Shown here one piece after another: positions 44,925 through 54,192 of a stretch of DNA of 64,000 nt (its first letter is position 1; each line of letters opens with the position of its first letter). Under the pieces are notes generated by a model. The model searched no databases, was not told the DNA's origin, and saw only the letters and a program-made list of their open reading frames with translations. The position numbers were made by a program, and so were the translations under genes. The stretch is from Paraburkholderia sp. C35 (GTDB lineage Bacteria > Pseudomonadota > Gammaproteobacteria > Burkholderiales > Burkholderiaceae): the NCBI RefSeq assembly GCF_003121405.1, contig NZ_QBUY01000045.1, positions 1 through 64,000 on the forward strand, read 5' to 3'.

Positions 44925-44964
44925 GACAGGTTCTTCGCGAGCGTGACGTCGCGAGGAACCTGTC
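44925..44964 (+). terminator. Long hairpin after the SDR gene
   Basis: Arms 44925-44940 and 44949-44964 pair over 16 positions with one G-T mismatch, around an 8-base loop. It lies 16 bases past the stop. No T run follows; instead GATCGACAAA/AATCGACAAAT repeats appear just after. It may still end or protect the transcript. Confidence 0.5.
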
Positions 44965-45087
44965 AGATAGCTGTCAAAGGATCGACAAAGAATCGACAAA
45001 TTAGCGTCAAGTGGCTGACACACGTAACGCTTCTGCCGCTTGCTCATGTCAGAATGGCGCTTTCGTGGAATTCACCCCGAAACGCAC

Positions 45088-46131
45088 ATGACTCTGAACC
45101 TGGCGCCCACCACGTATGGGGCCGACCGCTCCGGCCTCGTTTGTGGATTCCGTTTTGCACCCGACAAGCCCGGCCTGCCCGTCGATACCGACACGGCAGC
45201 CGAATGGCTCGCCGAATGCAGCAACGAGCCGAAGACGTCAGGCCCGCATCCGGGCGAATTTCTCTGGCTGCATTTCAATCTCGCGCATGTCTCCAGCGAG
45301 CGCTGGATGCGCACGCATCTCGATCTGCCCGAAACCTTCTTCGAAGGCCTGCGCGAAGGCTCGCACTCCACGCGCATCGAGCATCAGCACGGCGCGTTGT
45401 TCGCCGTCGTCAACGACGTGATGTACGACTTCGAGCAGACGCCTTCCGAAATCGCCACGCTGTGGGTCTATACGCACAAGCGCATCATGATCACGGCGCG
45501 CCTGAAGCAGTTGCGGTCGGTGGACCGGCTGCGTGCTTCCGTGCGTAACGGCGAGAGCTTCGATTCCGTGGCCGAACTGCTGATTCATCTGTTGCGCGAT
45601 CAGGCCGATCTGCTGGTCGAGATCGTGCGCCGCACGAGCGTCGAGGTTGACCGGATCGAAGATCACTTTCTGTCGCAGCGCGCCTGGCAGAGCCGCCGCG
45701 ATCTCGGCGCGATGCGTCGCGTGCTGGTGCGTCTGCAACGACTGCTCGCGCCGGAGCCGGGCTCGATCTTCCGTCTGCTGGTGCGTCCGCCCACCTGGCT
45801 CGCACCCGCCGACGTGCAAGGCTTGCGCGATTCGACGGAAGAATTCTCGCTGGTGCTCGGCGACCTCTCGGGTCTCGCGGAACGTATCAAGCTGCTGCAG
45901 GAAGAGCTCGCCGCGCGCCTCAATGAGCAGACCAACCGCACGCTGTTCACGCTGACGATCGTCACGGTGCTCGCGCTCCCCATCAACATCATCGCGGGGC
46001 TGTTCGGCATGAACGTGGGCGGCGTGCCGCTCGCGGAGAACAAGCACGGCTTCTGGGTGATGGTGCTGCTGGTCGTGAGCTTTACCGTGCTCGCGGGATG
46101 GTGGGCATTGCGCCGGCGTCCGTCGGGCTAG
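45088..46131 (+). CDS. CorA/ZntB-type divalent metal transporter
   Basis: 347 residues. Long cytoplasmic N-domain (about 1-275) and two C-terminal membrane helices with the pore signature GMN (LFGMNVGGVPLAENKHGFW). The VP/LA context and length are closer to ZntB zinc carriers than to magnesium channels. It acts as a pentamer in the inner membrane. The ATG at 45088 is the family-like start (MTLNLAPTTYGADRSGL). Monocistronic. Confidence 0.88.
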   Translation: MTLNLAPTTYGADRSGLVCGFRFAPDKPGLPVDTDTAAEWLAECSNEPKTSGPHPGEFLWLHFNLAHVSSERWMRTHLDLPETFFEGLREGSHSTRIEHQHGALFAVVNDVMYDFEQTPSEIATLWVYTHKRIMITARLKQLRSVDRLRASVRNGESFDSVAELLIHLLRDQADLLVEIVRRTSVEVDRIEDHFLSQRAWQSRRDLGAMRRVLVRLQRLLAPEPGSIFRLLVRPPTWLAPADVQGLRDSTEEFSLVLGDLSGLAERIKLLQEELAARLNEQTNRTLFTLTIVTVLALPINIIAGLFGMNVGGVPLAENKHGFWVMVLLVVSFTVLAGWWALRRRPSG

Positions 46132-46271
46132 CAGGCATGGGCGAGGGCATGCGTGTCATCTGAAACGCGTCCCTTCGACACAGAGATCGCAGAGGTCGAG
46201 CGTAGAATTCCTGAGCCGTTGAAGTGGCATCACGCCGCATCGCACTGAACGTCCGTTTCAGGAGGTTTGAC

Positions 46272-46580
46272 ATGGCAAAGCTCGTCGCGCTCTACAAGAC
46301 ACCATCCGACCGCAACGCATTCGACGCCCATTACTTCGACAAACACGTGCCGCTCGCGAAAGCGATCCCCGGCCTGCGCCGCTACGAAGTGAGCGTCGGG
46401 CCGGTGGCGAGCGCGAAGGGCGAGTCGCCGTATGCGCTGGCCGCCATCCTCAGCTTCGACAGCTTCGAATCGCTGCAACAGGGCATGGGCACGCCCGAAG
46501 CGGCCGCTACCACCGCCGATCTGCAGAACTTCGCGCAGGCGGGCGTCGAGCTGCTCGTGTTCGACACCAAAGAAGTCTGA
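46272..46580 (+). CDS. EthD-family small protein
   Basis: 102 residues with the ferredoxin-like EthD fold (KLVALYKTPSDRNAFDAHYFDKHVPLAKAIPGLRRYEVSVG at the start; residues 8-60). EthD proteins assist or carry out small ring or ether chemistry as dimers, but this member's substrate is unknown. AGGAGG precedes the ATG. It stands alone between the transporter and the sugar-acid cluster. Confidence 0.85.
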   Translation: MAKLVALYKTPSDRNAFDAHYFDKHVPLAKAIPGLRRYEVSVGPVASAKGESPYALAAILSFDSFESLQQGMGTPEAAATTADLQNFAQAGVELLVFDTKEV

Positions 46581-46652
46581 CGCTGTCCGCTTCTCCTTTT
46601 CAGGCTGATTTTCCGCTGCGTCTCCGTACTATCCCTGGCGGACGCAGCGCGA

Positions 46653-46666
46653 TGATAACGCTACCA
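46653..46666. promoter_or_regulatory. LacI-type operator 1 of the sugar-acid cluster
   Basis: TGATAACGCTACCA, with the palindromic form TGATA/TACCA of LacI-family sites. 90 bases upstream of the second copy, a spacing compatible with looping over about 8-9 helical turns. Confidence 0.65.
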
Positions 46667-46742
46667 TCCGTGCATCCCATCGTCGCGTTTCCATAGCGAA
46701 AGAATCCCCACGATTCCCGCCGCGTACGGGTGCGACCGGAAA

Positions 46743-46756
46743 TGATAGCGTTACCA
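46743..46756. promoter_or_regulatory. LacI-type operator 2 of the sugar-acid cluster
   Basis: TGATAGCGTTACCA differs from the first site at two positions. It overlaps the region just before the ribosome-binding site of the dehydratase gene, so binding would block transcription directly. Confidence 0.65.
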
Positions 46757-46768
46757 AAGGAGACAGAT

Positions 46769-48547
46769 TTGTCCTCGAATCGCAAGAAGCCTGAAGAGTT
46801 GCGCAGCCACCGCTGGTACGGCGTCAACGATCTGCGTGCGTTCGGCCACCGCTCGCGCACCGCGCAGATGGGCTATCACTCGTCCGATTACATGGGCAAG
46901 CCGGTGATTGCCGTCGTGAACACGTGGAGCGAGATCAACTCGTGCCATACGCACTTCAAGCAGCGCGTCGAGGAAGTCAAGCGCGGCATCTGGCAGGCGG
47001 GCGGCTTTCCCGTCGAAATGCCCGTGATGACGCTCGCCGAGCCGTTCCAGAAGCCGACCACCATGCTCTATCGCAACTTCCTCGCGATGGAGACGGAAGA
47101 ACTGCTGAAGTCGTATCCGTTCGATGGCTGCGTGCTGATGGGCGGCTGCGACAAGACCACGCCGGGTCTGCTGATGGGCGCGATCAGTATGGATCTGCCG
47201 GCCATCTATCTGCCTGCCGGGCCGATGCTGCGCGGCAACTGGAATGGCCGCACGCTAGGCAGCGGGTCGGACACGTGGAAGTACTGGGCCGAACTGCGTG
47301 CAGGCAAGATCACAGAAGACGAATGGAAGGGCATCGAGAGCGGCATCGCGCGCTCGCCGGGTCACTGCATGACGATGGGCACGGCCTCGACGATGACGAG
47401 CGCGACGGAATCGCTCGGCCTCACGTTGCCGGGCTTCTCGTCGATTCCCGCCGCCGATTCGCGCCACGCGCAATATGCGTCGCTGACGGGCCAGCGCATC
47501 GTCGAGATGGTGTGGACCGACCAGAAGCCATCGGACATCCTCACCGCGAAATCCTTCGATAACGCGGTGACGACCGTGCTCGCCATGTCCGGCTCGACCA
47601 ACGCGATCGTGCATCTGGTTGCCGTTGCGCGCCGCGCAGGCATCGATCTGACCACGGCGCGCTTCGACGAACTCGCACGCGTGACGCCCGTGCTCGGCAA
47701 CATCCGTCCGGCGGGCCAGTATCTGATGGAAGACTTCTATTACGCGGGCGGCCTGCGCGCGCTGCTGGTCGAACTGGGCGACCTGATCGACGGCACGCAG
47801 ATGACGGTGAACGGCTCGACGCTCGGCGAGAACATCGCGGGCGCGGAGATTTTCAACGACGACGTGATCCGCAAGCGCGGCAATCCGCTGGTCGAGCGCG
47901 ATGGCCTCGCGGTGCTGACAGGCAATCTCGCGCCGGATGGCGCCGTCATCAAGCCCGCGGCGATGGAGTCGCATCTGCTGAAGCATCGCGGTCCCGCCGT
48001 CGTGTTCAAGGATTACAACGACATGGCCACGCGCATCGATAGCGAAGAACTCGATGTGACAGCCGATTCTGTGATCGTGCTGCAGCATGCCGGTCCCGTT
48101 GGCGCGCCGGGCATGCCCGAGTGGGGCCAGTTGCCGATTCCGCAGAAGCTGCTGAAGCAGGGCGTGCGCGACATGCTGCGCATCTCCGATGCGCGCATGA
48201 GCGGCACGAGCTACGGCGCGTGTGTGCTGCACGTGGCGCCGGAGTCGTTTGTCGGCGGGCCGCTGGCGCTGGTGAAGGATGGCGACATCATCGAACTCGA
48301 TGTGGCGTCGCGACGCCTGCATCTGGAGATCAGCGATGAGGAACTCGCCGCGCGCAGGAAAGCGTGGAAAGCGCCCAGGCGTCCGTTCGAACGCGGCTTC
48401 GGCGTGATGCATCAATTGCACGTGACGCAGGCGAACAAGGGTTGCGACTTCGATTTTCTCGAAGAGAAACTGACGACGCCTGCGCCTGAAACACATGCAG
48501 CACATGAAGCCCATGCAGCGGACAGCAACGAGCCGGAAATCCATTAA
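46769..48547 (+). CDS. Sugar-acid dehydratase of the IlvD/Edd family
   Basis: 592 residues from the TTG at 46769, which has AAAGGAGA upstream; the in-frame ATG at 46742 lies inside an operator. Cluster cysteines C59 (NSCHTHF), C127 (GGCDKTTPG) and C200 (PGHCMTMG), and the base S478 in DARMSG, match the numbering known for pentonate dehydratases such as the rhizobial L-arabinonate enzyme ([2Fe-2S], C59/C127/C200). It should dehydrate a pentonate or related sugar acid to a 2-keto-3-deoxy acid. First gene of the cluster with an RraA-like protein, an MFS transporter and a LacI regulator. The exact sugar is not decided. Confidence 0.88.
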   Translation: MSSNRKKPEELRSHRWYGVNDLRAFGHRSRTAQMGYHSSDYMGKPVIAVVNTWSEINSCHTHFKQRVEEVKRGIWQAGGFPVEMPVMTLAEPFQKPTTMLYRNFLAMETEELLKSYPFDGCVLMGGCDKTTPGLLMGAISMDLPAIYLPAGPMLRGNWNGRTLGSGSDTWKYWAELRAGKITEDEWKGIESGIARSPGHCMTMGTASTMTSATESLGLTLPGFSSIPAADSRHAQYASLTGQRIVEMVWTDQKPSDILTAKSFDNAVTTVLAMSGSTNAIVHLVAVARRAGIDLTTARFDELARVTPVLGNIRPAGQYLMEDFYYAGGLRALLVELGDLIDGTQMTVNGSTLGENIAGAEIFNDDVIRKRGNPLVERDGLAVLTGNLAPDGAVIKPAAMESHLLKHRGPAVVFKDYNDMATRIDSEELDVTADSVIVLQHAGPVGAPGMPEWGQLPIPQKLLKQGVRDMLRISDARMSGTSYGACVLHVAPESFVGGPLALVKDGDIIELDVASRRLHLEISDEELAARRKAWKAPRRPFERGFGVMHQLHVTQANKGCDFDFLEEKLTTPAPETHAAHEAHAADSNEPEIH

Positions 48548-48575
48548 CGCTTAGCAACGACACAGCCAACCCAAC

Positions 48576-49313
48576 ATGACCGCAACCGAAACGACCGTGA
48601 GCGCCGCAGCGCTCGAACAACTGCGTCACGTGAGTACCGCGACGCTCACCACGCAACTCTTCAAGCGCGGCTTGCGCAATGTGTTCCTGCAAGGCGTCGC
48701 GCCGCTGGTGAAGCCGGCGCCCGGCGCACCGAACCTCGTCGGCCCCGCGTTCACGCTGCGCAATATCCCGGCGCGCGAAGACCTGGACCATGTCGGCGTG
48801 ATCCAGAACCCGGATCATCCCCAGCGCAAGGCCGTCGAAACCGCGCCGCCCGGCAGCGTGCTGGTACAGGATTGCCGCGGCGACCGCACGGTGGCATCGG
48901 TCGGTTCGATTCTCGCGCTGCGTCTGGCGAAGCGCGGCGTGGCGGGCATGGTATCCGACGGCGCGGTACGCGATAGCGGCACGATCTCCGAACTCGGCCT
49001 GCCGATCTGGTGCGCGGGCGCGAGTGCGCCGTTGAATCTCGCGAAGCATCATGCCGTCGATATGAACGTGCCGATCGCCTGCGGCGGCGTGCCCGTGTAT
49101 CCGGGCGACATCGTCGTCGCGGATGTCGATGGCGTAGTGATCGTGCCGCAGGAAATGGCCGAAGAAGTCGCGCGCGATGCGAGCGAACAGGAGCAGCTCG
49201 AAGTGTTCATCCAGCAGCGCGTCGCCGAAGGCAGTCCGCTGCGCGGCACGTATCCGCCGAACGAGGAAACGCTGGCCGCCTACAAGGTGTGGCGCGAGGC
49301 GCAGCAGAAGTAA
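48576..49313 (+). CDS. RraA-like family protein
   Basis: 245 residues, HMG/CHA-aldolase/RraA superfamily (GSVLVQDCRGDRTVASVGSILALRLAKRGVAGMVSDGAVRD). The family motif has an acidic residue exactly 20 residues before the RD pair; here that position is Ser (SVGSIL). Automated annotation usually says RNase regulator, but the position behind a sugar-acid dehydratase suggests a role in that pathway, perhaps as an aldolase acting on the keto-deoxy acid. The start lacks a clear ribosome site and lies 28 bp after the dehydratase stop. Confidence 0.8.
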   Translation: MTATETTVSAAALEQLRHVSTATLTTQLFKRGLRNVFLQGVAPLVKPAPGAPNLVGPAFTLRNIPAREDLDHVGVIQNPDHPQRKAVETAPPGSVLVQDCRGDRTVASVGSILALRLAKRGVAGMVSDGAVRDSGTISELGLPIWCAGASAPLNLAKHHAVDMNVPIACGGVPVYPGDIVVADVDGVVIVPQEMAEEVARDASEQEQLEVFIQQRVAEGSPLRGTYPPNEETLAAYKVWREAQQK

Positions 49314-49382
49314 TCCGCGCCGCGTCACGACCGCAATCAGCACAACGAGGCCCGCGCGCACGCAGCGGGCCCGGGAGACACC

Positions 49383-50708
49383 GTGAACACCGTCACTTCC
49401 GCGATCGACGAATCGCGCCTCATCAATCGCCTCGCGTTGCGGCTGATGCCGCTGCTCGGCGTGCTGTATCTGGTCGCGTATATCGACCGCTCGAACATCA
49501 GCTTCGCAAAGCTGCAGATGCTGGGCAGTCTCGGGTTGTCGGAAGTGGCGTATGGGCTGGGTGCGTCGCTGTTCTTTATCGGCTATCTGATTTTCGAAGT
49601 GCCGAGCAACGTGCTGCTGCACAAGTATGGCGCGCCGAAGTGGATGGCGCGCATCATGCTGACGTGGGGCATCGTGACGATCCTGCTCGCCTTCACGCAG
49701 AACGCGACGATGTTCTATGTGCTGCGTTTTCTGCTGGGCGCGTCGGAAGCGGGCCTGTATCCCGGCGTGATCTACTATTTGACGCTGTGGTTTCCGCAGC
49801 GGCATCGCGTGAGGATGCTCGGTTACTTCACGGTGGGCAGCAGTCTCGGCAACATGGTCGGCGCGCCGATCTGCGGCTGGCTGCTCGACAAGGGCGGCCT
49901 GTTCGGTTTGCAGGGCTGGCAACTGGTGTTCATCGTAACGGGCATTCCGTCCGTGCTGCTGACGCTCGTCGTGCTGTTCTGCCTGCCTGCATCGCCGCGC
50001 GCCGCGACGTTTCTCTCAGAAGCAGAAAAGAACTGGCTCGCGCGCACGCTGGATAGCGAAAGCGCGCAGGCGCGCAAGGGTGCCGCGAATCATTCGACAC
50101 TGCTGAGCGTGCTCACCGAGCCGCGCGTGATCGGCATGGCGCTGTACTACATGATGCTGTCGATCTCCGTCTACGGCGTGAGCTACTGGCTGCCGACACT
50201 CGTCAAAGGCTTCGGCGTCAGCAACACCACCAATGGTTTCCTCAACATCATTCCGTGGCTGATGGCGACCATCGTGCTCGCCTGGCTGCCGTCGAAACTG
50301 CGTGTGGGCAATCGCGCGATCATCGCGATGCTGGCATCGGCGCTGCTCGGCATGCTGTTCTTTTTATCGTCGGTGTTCATGCCGACCAATACGCTGCGCT
50401 TCGTCGCGCTGTGCTTTGGCGCGCCGTGCATGTATCTGCTGATTCCGTGCTTCTGGACGCTGCCGCCGAAGTTTCTGTTCGGCGCGCGTGCAGCAGCGGG
50501 TATTGCCGCGATCAATTCGCTGGGCAATATCGGCGGGTTCATCGCGCAGAATCTGGTGCCGTTCGTCAAGCAGACGACCGGCAGCACGCGCGCACCGATG
50601 CTGATTCCCGCCGCGTGCATGCTGATCTTCGCGCTGATCACCGTGTTCGTCCTGCGACGCAGCGGTGGTGCGGCGCAGGGCGTCAGCGGTACGCCGGTGA
50701 CGGAATAA
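49383..50708 (+). CDS. MFS transporter, anion:cation symporter type
   Basis: 441 residues, 12 membrane helices, with the family start LRLMPLLGVLYLVAYIDRSNISFAKLQM and the early loop motif EVPSNVLLHKYGAPKWMARIM. The ACS family carries sugar acids and aromatic acids by proton symport. Starts with GTG at 49383 behind GGGAGA. Third gene of the cluster; it probably imports the sugar acid used by the dehydratase. Confidence 0.92.
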   Translation: MNTVTSAIDESRLINRLALRLMPLLGVLYLVAYIDRSNISFAKLQMLGSLGLSEVAYGLGASLFFIGYLIFEVPSNVLLHKYGAPKWMARIMLTWGIVTILLAFTQNATMFYVLRFLLGASEAGLYPGVIYYLTLWFPQRHRVRMLGYFTVGSSLGNMVGAPICGWLLDKGGLFGLQGWQLVFIVTGIPSVLLTLVVLFCLPASPRAATFLSEAEKNWLARTLDSESAQARKGAANHSTLLSVLTEPRVIGMALYYMMLSISVYGVSYWLPTLVKGFGVSNTTNGFLNIIPWLMATIVLAWLPSKLRVGNRAIIAMLASALLGMLFFLSSVFMPTNTLRFVALCFGAPCMYLLIPCFWTLPPKFLFGARAAAGIAAINSLGNIGGFIAQNLVPFVKQTTGSTRAPMLIPAACMLIFALITVFVLRRSGGAAQGVSGTPVTE

Positions 50709-50752
50709 CCCCTTGGCTACAATAGCCGCGCAACATCATTCGCTACTCGCAC

Positions 50753-51820
50753 ATGCCAACCGCCAAGCCTACCGACGACGCCTCGATCGACCTTCAGGGC
50801 AGCGCCACGCCTGTGCGTCGCACGCGCGGCGGCCCGAAGGGCTTGCGTATCACCGATGTCGCGGCGCAAGCCGGTGTGTCGCCCATCACGGTGTCGCGTG
50901 TCTTCAACAATCCCGCGTCCGTCGCGCCCGAAACGCTCGAGCGCGTGCGTCAGGTGGTGCAGAAACTCGGCTACGTGCCGAACCGTCTGGCGGGTGGTCT
51001 GTCGTCGGCGCGTTCGCGGCTGATCGCGGCCATTGTGCCGACCATCGCGCACTCGCTGTTCTCCGAGACGATTCAGGTATTCAGCGAAACCATGTCGCGC
51101 GCAGGTTACGAGGTGCTGCTCGCGCTGAGCGGCTATAGCGATACGAACGAAGAAAGCCTGCTCGATACGGTGTTGAGCCGCCGTCCGGAAGGCGTGTTGC
51201 TGACGGGTGTCGCGCATACGGATTCCTTGCGCGAGCGCTTGCGCAATGTCGGCATTCCCGTGGTCGAGACGTGGGATATGACGGCCACGCCAATCGACAT
51301 GCTGGTGGGCTTTTCGCACTACCAGATCGGCGTAGCCGTGGCGGAGCGTTTTCTGGCGCGTGGTGCGAAGCGCCCGGCGCTGATCTCCGCCAGCGATGTG
51401 CGTGCGCTCGCGCGCCGATCCGGGTTTCGCGAGCGGCTTGCGCAGGCGGGCGTGATGAACGTGGCGGAAGTGATCGTCGCGCCGCCTAGCTCGGTGGCGA
51501 CGGGTAAGGCGGCGTTGCCTCGTCTTCTCGATGAAACGCCCGACGTCGATGCCGTGTTTTGCGGTTCGGATCTGCTGGCGATCGGGGCGCTCGGGGCGGC
51601 GAAGGCGATGGGTCTCGACGTGCCGTCGCGGCTTGCTGTTTGCGGTTTTGGCGATCTCGACTTCGCGACCGAGACGTCGCCGCAATTGACGACGGTGCGT
51701 GTCGATGGGACGCGGATTGGCGTGAGCGCGGCGCGCGCGCTGCTCGATCGGCTCGATGGCGCGCGCGAGCGTGCGTTTGTCGATGTCGGGTTTAGTGTGG
51801 TGGAGCGGGAGTCGGCGTGA
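50753..51820 (+). CDS. LacI-family regulator
   Basis: 355 residues. After a 35-residue basic leader comes the LacI helix-turn-helix (about 30-85: RITDVAAQAGVSPITVSRVFNNPASVAPETLERVRQVVQKLGYVPN), then a ribose-binding-protein-like ligand domain. Last gene of the sugar-acid cluster, and the expected binder of the two operators in front of the dehydratase. A TACAAT-like -10 at about 50718-50723 suggests an additional own promoter. Ends at a terminator. Confidence 0.92.
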   Translation: MPTAKPTDDASIDLQGSATPVRRTRGGPKGLRITDVAAQAGVSPITVSRVFNNPASVAPETLERVRQVVQKLGYVPNRLAGGLSSARSRLIAAIVPTIAHSLFSETIQVFSETMSRAGYEVLLALSGYSDTNEESLLDTVLSRRPEGVLLTGVAHTDSLRERLRNVGIPVVETWDMTATPIDMLVGFSHYQIGVAVAERFLARGAKRPALISASDVRALARRSGFRERLAQAGVMNVAEVIVAPPSSVATGKAALPRLLDETPDVDAVFCGSDLLAIGALGAAKAMGLDVPSRLAVCGFGDLDFATETSPQLTTVRVDGTRIGVSAARALLDRLDGARERAFVDVGFSVVERESA

Positions 51821-51838
51821 TGGATGTCCGATCAATCG

Positions 51839-51866
51839 ACACCCCGCGTTGGCGGGGTTTTCTTTC
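51839..51866 (+). terminator. Rho-independent terminator of the sugar-acid cluster
   Basis: ACCCCGC (51841-51847) pairs with GCGGGGT (51852-51858) around GTTG, followed by a T-rich run to 51866. It also separates the cluster from the convergent wsp operon. Confidence 0.9.
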
Positions 51867-51934
51867 TGGTGGCCGACTCACTATCAGGTCTGGAGCGCGG
51901 GCTGGATTGCCACACGCCTGATCTGCACACCCGC

Positions 51935-53053
51935 TCACTCCGCCGTCGCGCGCGCCTCGCTCCTGCCACCTTCCGTCGCCGCCACCCGATTTTTCCCATC
52001 GCGTTTCGCGCGATACAGCGCGAGATCCGCCGCTTCGATCAGCGAGGTCATCGGCGCATCCGGCGCCGGAACGTGTGTCGCGCAGCCGACGCTGATCGTC
52101 ACGTGCTGGCCCGCCGGCGAACCCGCGTGCGGAATGCGCAGCGCCGCCACTTCGAGGCGGATTTTTTCGGCCAGCAGCCGCGTGCCGCCCGCCGACGTGC
52201 CCGGCAGCACGACCGCAAATTCCTCGCCACCGAAGCGCGCGGCGAGATCGCCGGGCCGTCCGAGACAGCCTTCCACCGTCGCCGCAATCGTCTTGAGCAC
52301 TTCGTCGCCCGCGACGTGCCCGTAAGTGTCGTTGTACGGCTTGAAGTTATCGACGTCGATCATCAGCATCGACACTTCCGTCTGCGCACGCATGCCGCGC
52401 CGCCATTCCGCGTTCAGGTATTCATCCAGATAGCGGCGGTTCGACAGGCCCGTCAGACCGTCCGATTGCGTCAGCTTGCGCAGTTCGAGATTCGCTTCCA
52501 GCAATTGCTGCTGCGATTCGCGCAGCGCGCGGTACGCTTCGTCGCGCTGCAACAGGTTCACATACGAGCGCGAGTGATAGCGGATTCGCGCGACCAGTTC
52601 GATCCGGTCGGGCAGCTTGACGAGATAGTCGTTCGCACCCGCTGCGAAGGCCGCGCCCTTGATGGTCGGCTCTTCTTTCGTCGACAGCACGATAATCGGC
52701 ACGTCGCGCAGCTTCGCGTTCGCGCGGTATGCCTTGACGAGCGTCAGTCCGTCGATGCCGGGCATCACCAGATCCTGCAGGATGACGGTGGGACGCGTAT
52801 GGGTGGCCGCCTGGATTGCCTCGTCGGCGCTCGCGCAGTAGTGCAGGTCGATGCCTTCCTCGTTGGCGAGCGCGCGCCGCACGGCTTCCGCGACGATCGC
52901 CTGGTCGTCGACCAGCAATACCATGATCGGCATGTCCGCCAGCGCGGCCGTGTCCAGCGCGGCGCGCGCGGCTTCGAGCGCGGCGTTCGCGCGGTCTGCC
53001 GACGTCGATGTGGAACCTCCCTGGTCCCGTGCCCCGATTTGATCGAAGTCCAT
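51935..53053 (-). CDS. wspR: Diguanylate cyclase response regulator WspR
   Basis: 372 residues. Receiver domain (about 43-165) with phospho-acceptor D94 (LQDLVMPG), a helical linker (RDEAYRALRESQQQLLEANLELR), and a GGDEF domain with intact GGEEF (275-279) and product-inhibition site RPGD (266-269). Makes cyclic di-GMP when phosphorylated by WspE, raising biofilm formation. Sequence order and linker match Pseudomonas WspR closely. I used the ATG at 53053 because AGGGGG lies before it; an ATG at 53083 is possible. Last of seven wsp genes. Confidence 0.95.
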   Translation of the reverse strand: MDFDQIGARDQGGSTSTSADRANAALEAARAALDTAALADMPIMVLLVDDQAIVAEAVRRALANEEGIDLHYCASADEAIQAATHTRPTVILQDLVMPGIDGLTLVKAYRANAKLRDVPIIVLSTKEEPTIKGAAFAAGANDYLVKLPDRIELVARIRYHSRSYVNLLQRDEAYRALRESQQQLLEANLELRKLTQSDGLTGLSNRRYLDEYLNAEWRRGMRAQTEVSMLMIDVDNFKPYNDTYGHVAGDEVLKTIAATVEGCLGRPGDLAARFGGEEFAVVLPGTSAGGTRLLAEKIRLEVAALRIPHAGSPAGQHVTISVGCATHVPAPDAPMTSLIEAADLALYRAKRDGKNRVAATEGGRSEARATAE

Positions 53054-53187
53054 GTGCGTCCCCCTGTCGGAATTGCTGGTCATGCGCTATCTCTATGTTT
53101 GACTGCGTGCCGCCCTTGCATCGAATGCTTCGTTGCGTGCCTGCTGTAACTCAATTACCCGATTACCCAACTGCCGTGCTGCAAGAA

Positions 53188-54192
53188 TCAGCGGCGCGCG
53201 AACGCCGCCAGTTGATCCGCGATACCGCCGAGCGGCAGAATCCGCCGCGCCGCGCCGAGCGTCGCCGCTGCCTTCGGCATGCCATAGACGGCGCAACTCG
53301 CCTCGTCCTGCGCGATGGTGTCGTAGCCCTTCGCGCGCATCGCTTTCAGTCCGATCGCGCCGTCGCGTCCCATGCCCGTCAACAGTACGCCGAGTGCCGC
53401 GCCGGGCCAATGCTCGACGACACTATGAAAAAACACATCGACGGAAGGACGGTACGGCATCTCGGCAGGTTCGCGAGTGTAGTGCAGCGCGCCGTTTTGT
53501 GTCAGCAACATGTGATCGTTGGTGGCGGCAAGCAGTGCGACGCCTGCGCCCGGCAGATCGCCTTCGCGCGCGGTACGCACCGTGAGCGGCGTCTGCCCGT
53601 CGAGCCATTGCGCCATGCCGTCGGCGAATACCTTGTCCACGTGCTGCACGATCACGATGGGCGCCGCGAAGTCGGCGGGCAGGCCGCCCAGTACGGTAGC
53701 CAGCGCAGCCGGGCCGCCCGCCGATGCGCCGATCGCCACCAGCCGCTGCGCGTCGCGCGTGAGCGGCGCGACGGCCGTTTGACGCAACGCGGCGGGCTTG
53801 TCCATCAGCCGGCCGATCTGGTCGATTTTCTGCAGCATCAGCTGCGCCGCCTCGCCGATGCCGCGTCCGCCGAGCGTCGGGGTATCGACGGCATCGAGCG
53901 CGCCCGCGCCCATCGCCTCATACACGCGCCACGTGTTCGCGCCGACGCTGCTGGTCACGATCAGGATCGGGCAGGGCGTGCGCGTCATGATGCGGCGCGT
54001 CGCTTCCACGCCATCGAGCTTCGGCATGATCAGATCCATCAGCACGACGTCGGGCGTCTGCGCGGCGCAGAAATCGACGGCTTCTTCGCCATTGGCGGCG
54101 ACCCACACCACGCGATGTTCCGGGCGCAGCGCGATCACGCGGCGCAGCGCCTCGACGGCGAGCGGCAGGTCGTTGGCGATGCCGATATTCAT
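53188..54192 (-). CDS. wspF: Chemotaxis-type methylesterase WspF
   Basis: 334 residues. N-terminal receiver with D53 (LMDLIMP), C-terminal CheB methylesterase with catalytic S157 (GASAGG), H184 (QHVDK) and D277 (GMGRDG). Demethylates the WspA receptor and so resets the pathway; loss of WspF is known to lock Wsp on and give wrinkly colonies. Its start overlaps the wspE stop by 4 bases; GGGAGG precedes it. Confidence 0.95.
   Translation of the reverse strand: MNIGIANDLPLAVEALRRVIALRPEHRVVWVAANGEEAVDFCAAQTPDVVLMDLIMPKLDGVEATRRIMTRTPCPILIVTSSVGANTWRVYEAMGAGALDAVDTPTLGGRGIGEAAQLMLQKIDQIGRLMDKPAALRQTAVAPLTRDAQRLVAIGASAGGPAALATVLGGLPADFAAPIVIVQHVDKVFADGMAQWLDGQTPLTVRTAREGDLPGAGVALLAATNDHMLLTQNGALHYTREPAEMPYRPSVDVFFHSVVEHWPGAALGVLLTGMGRDGAIGLKAMRAKGYDTIAQDEASCAVYGMPKAAATLGAARRILPLGGIADQLAAFARR

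Noticed and set aside
46742..46768. ATG at 46742 as the dehydratase start
   Set aside because: It lies inside a LacI-type operator and upstream of the clear ribosome site that serves the TTG at 46769.
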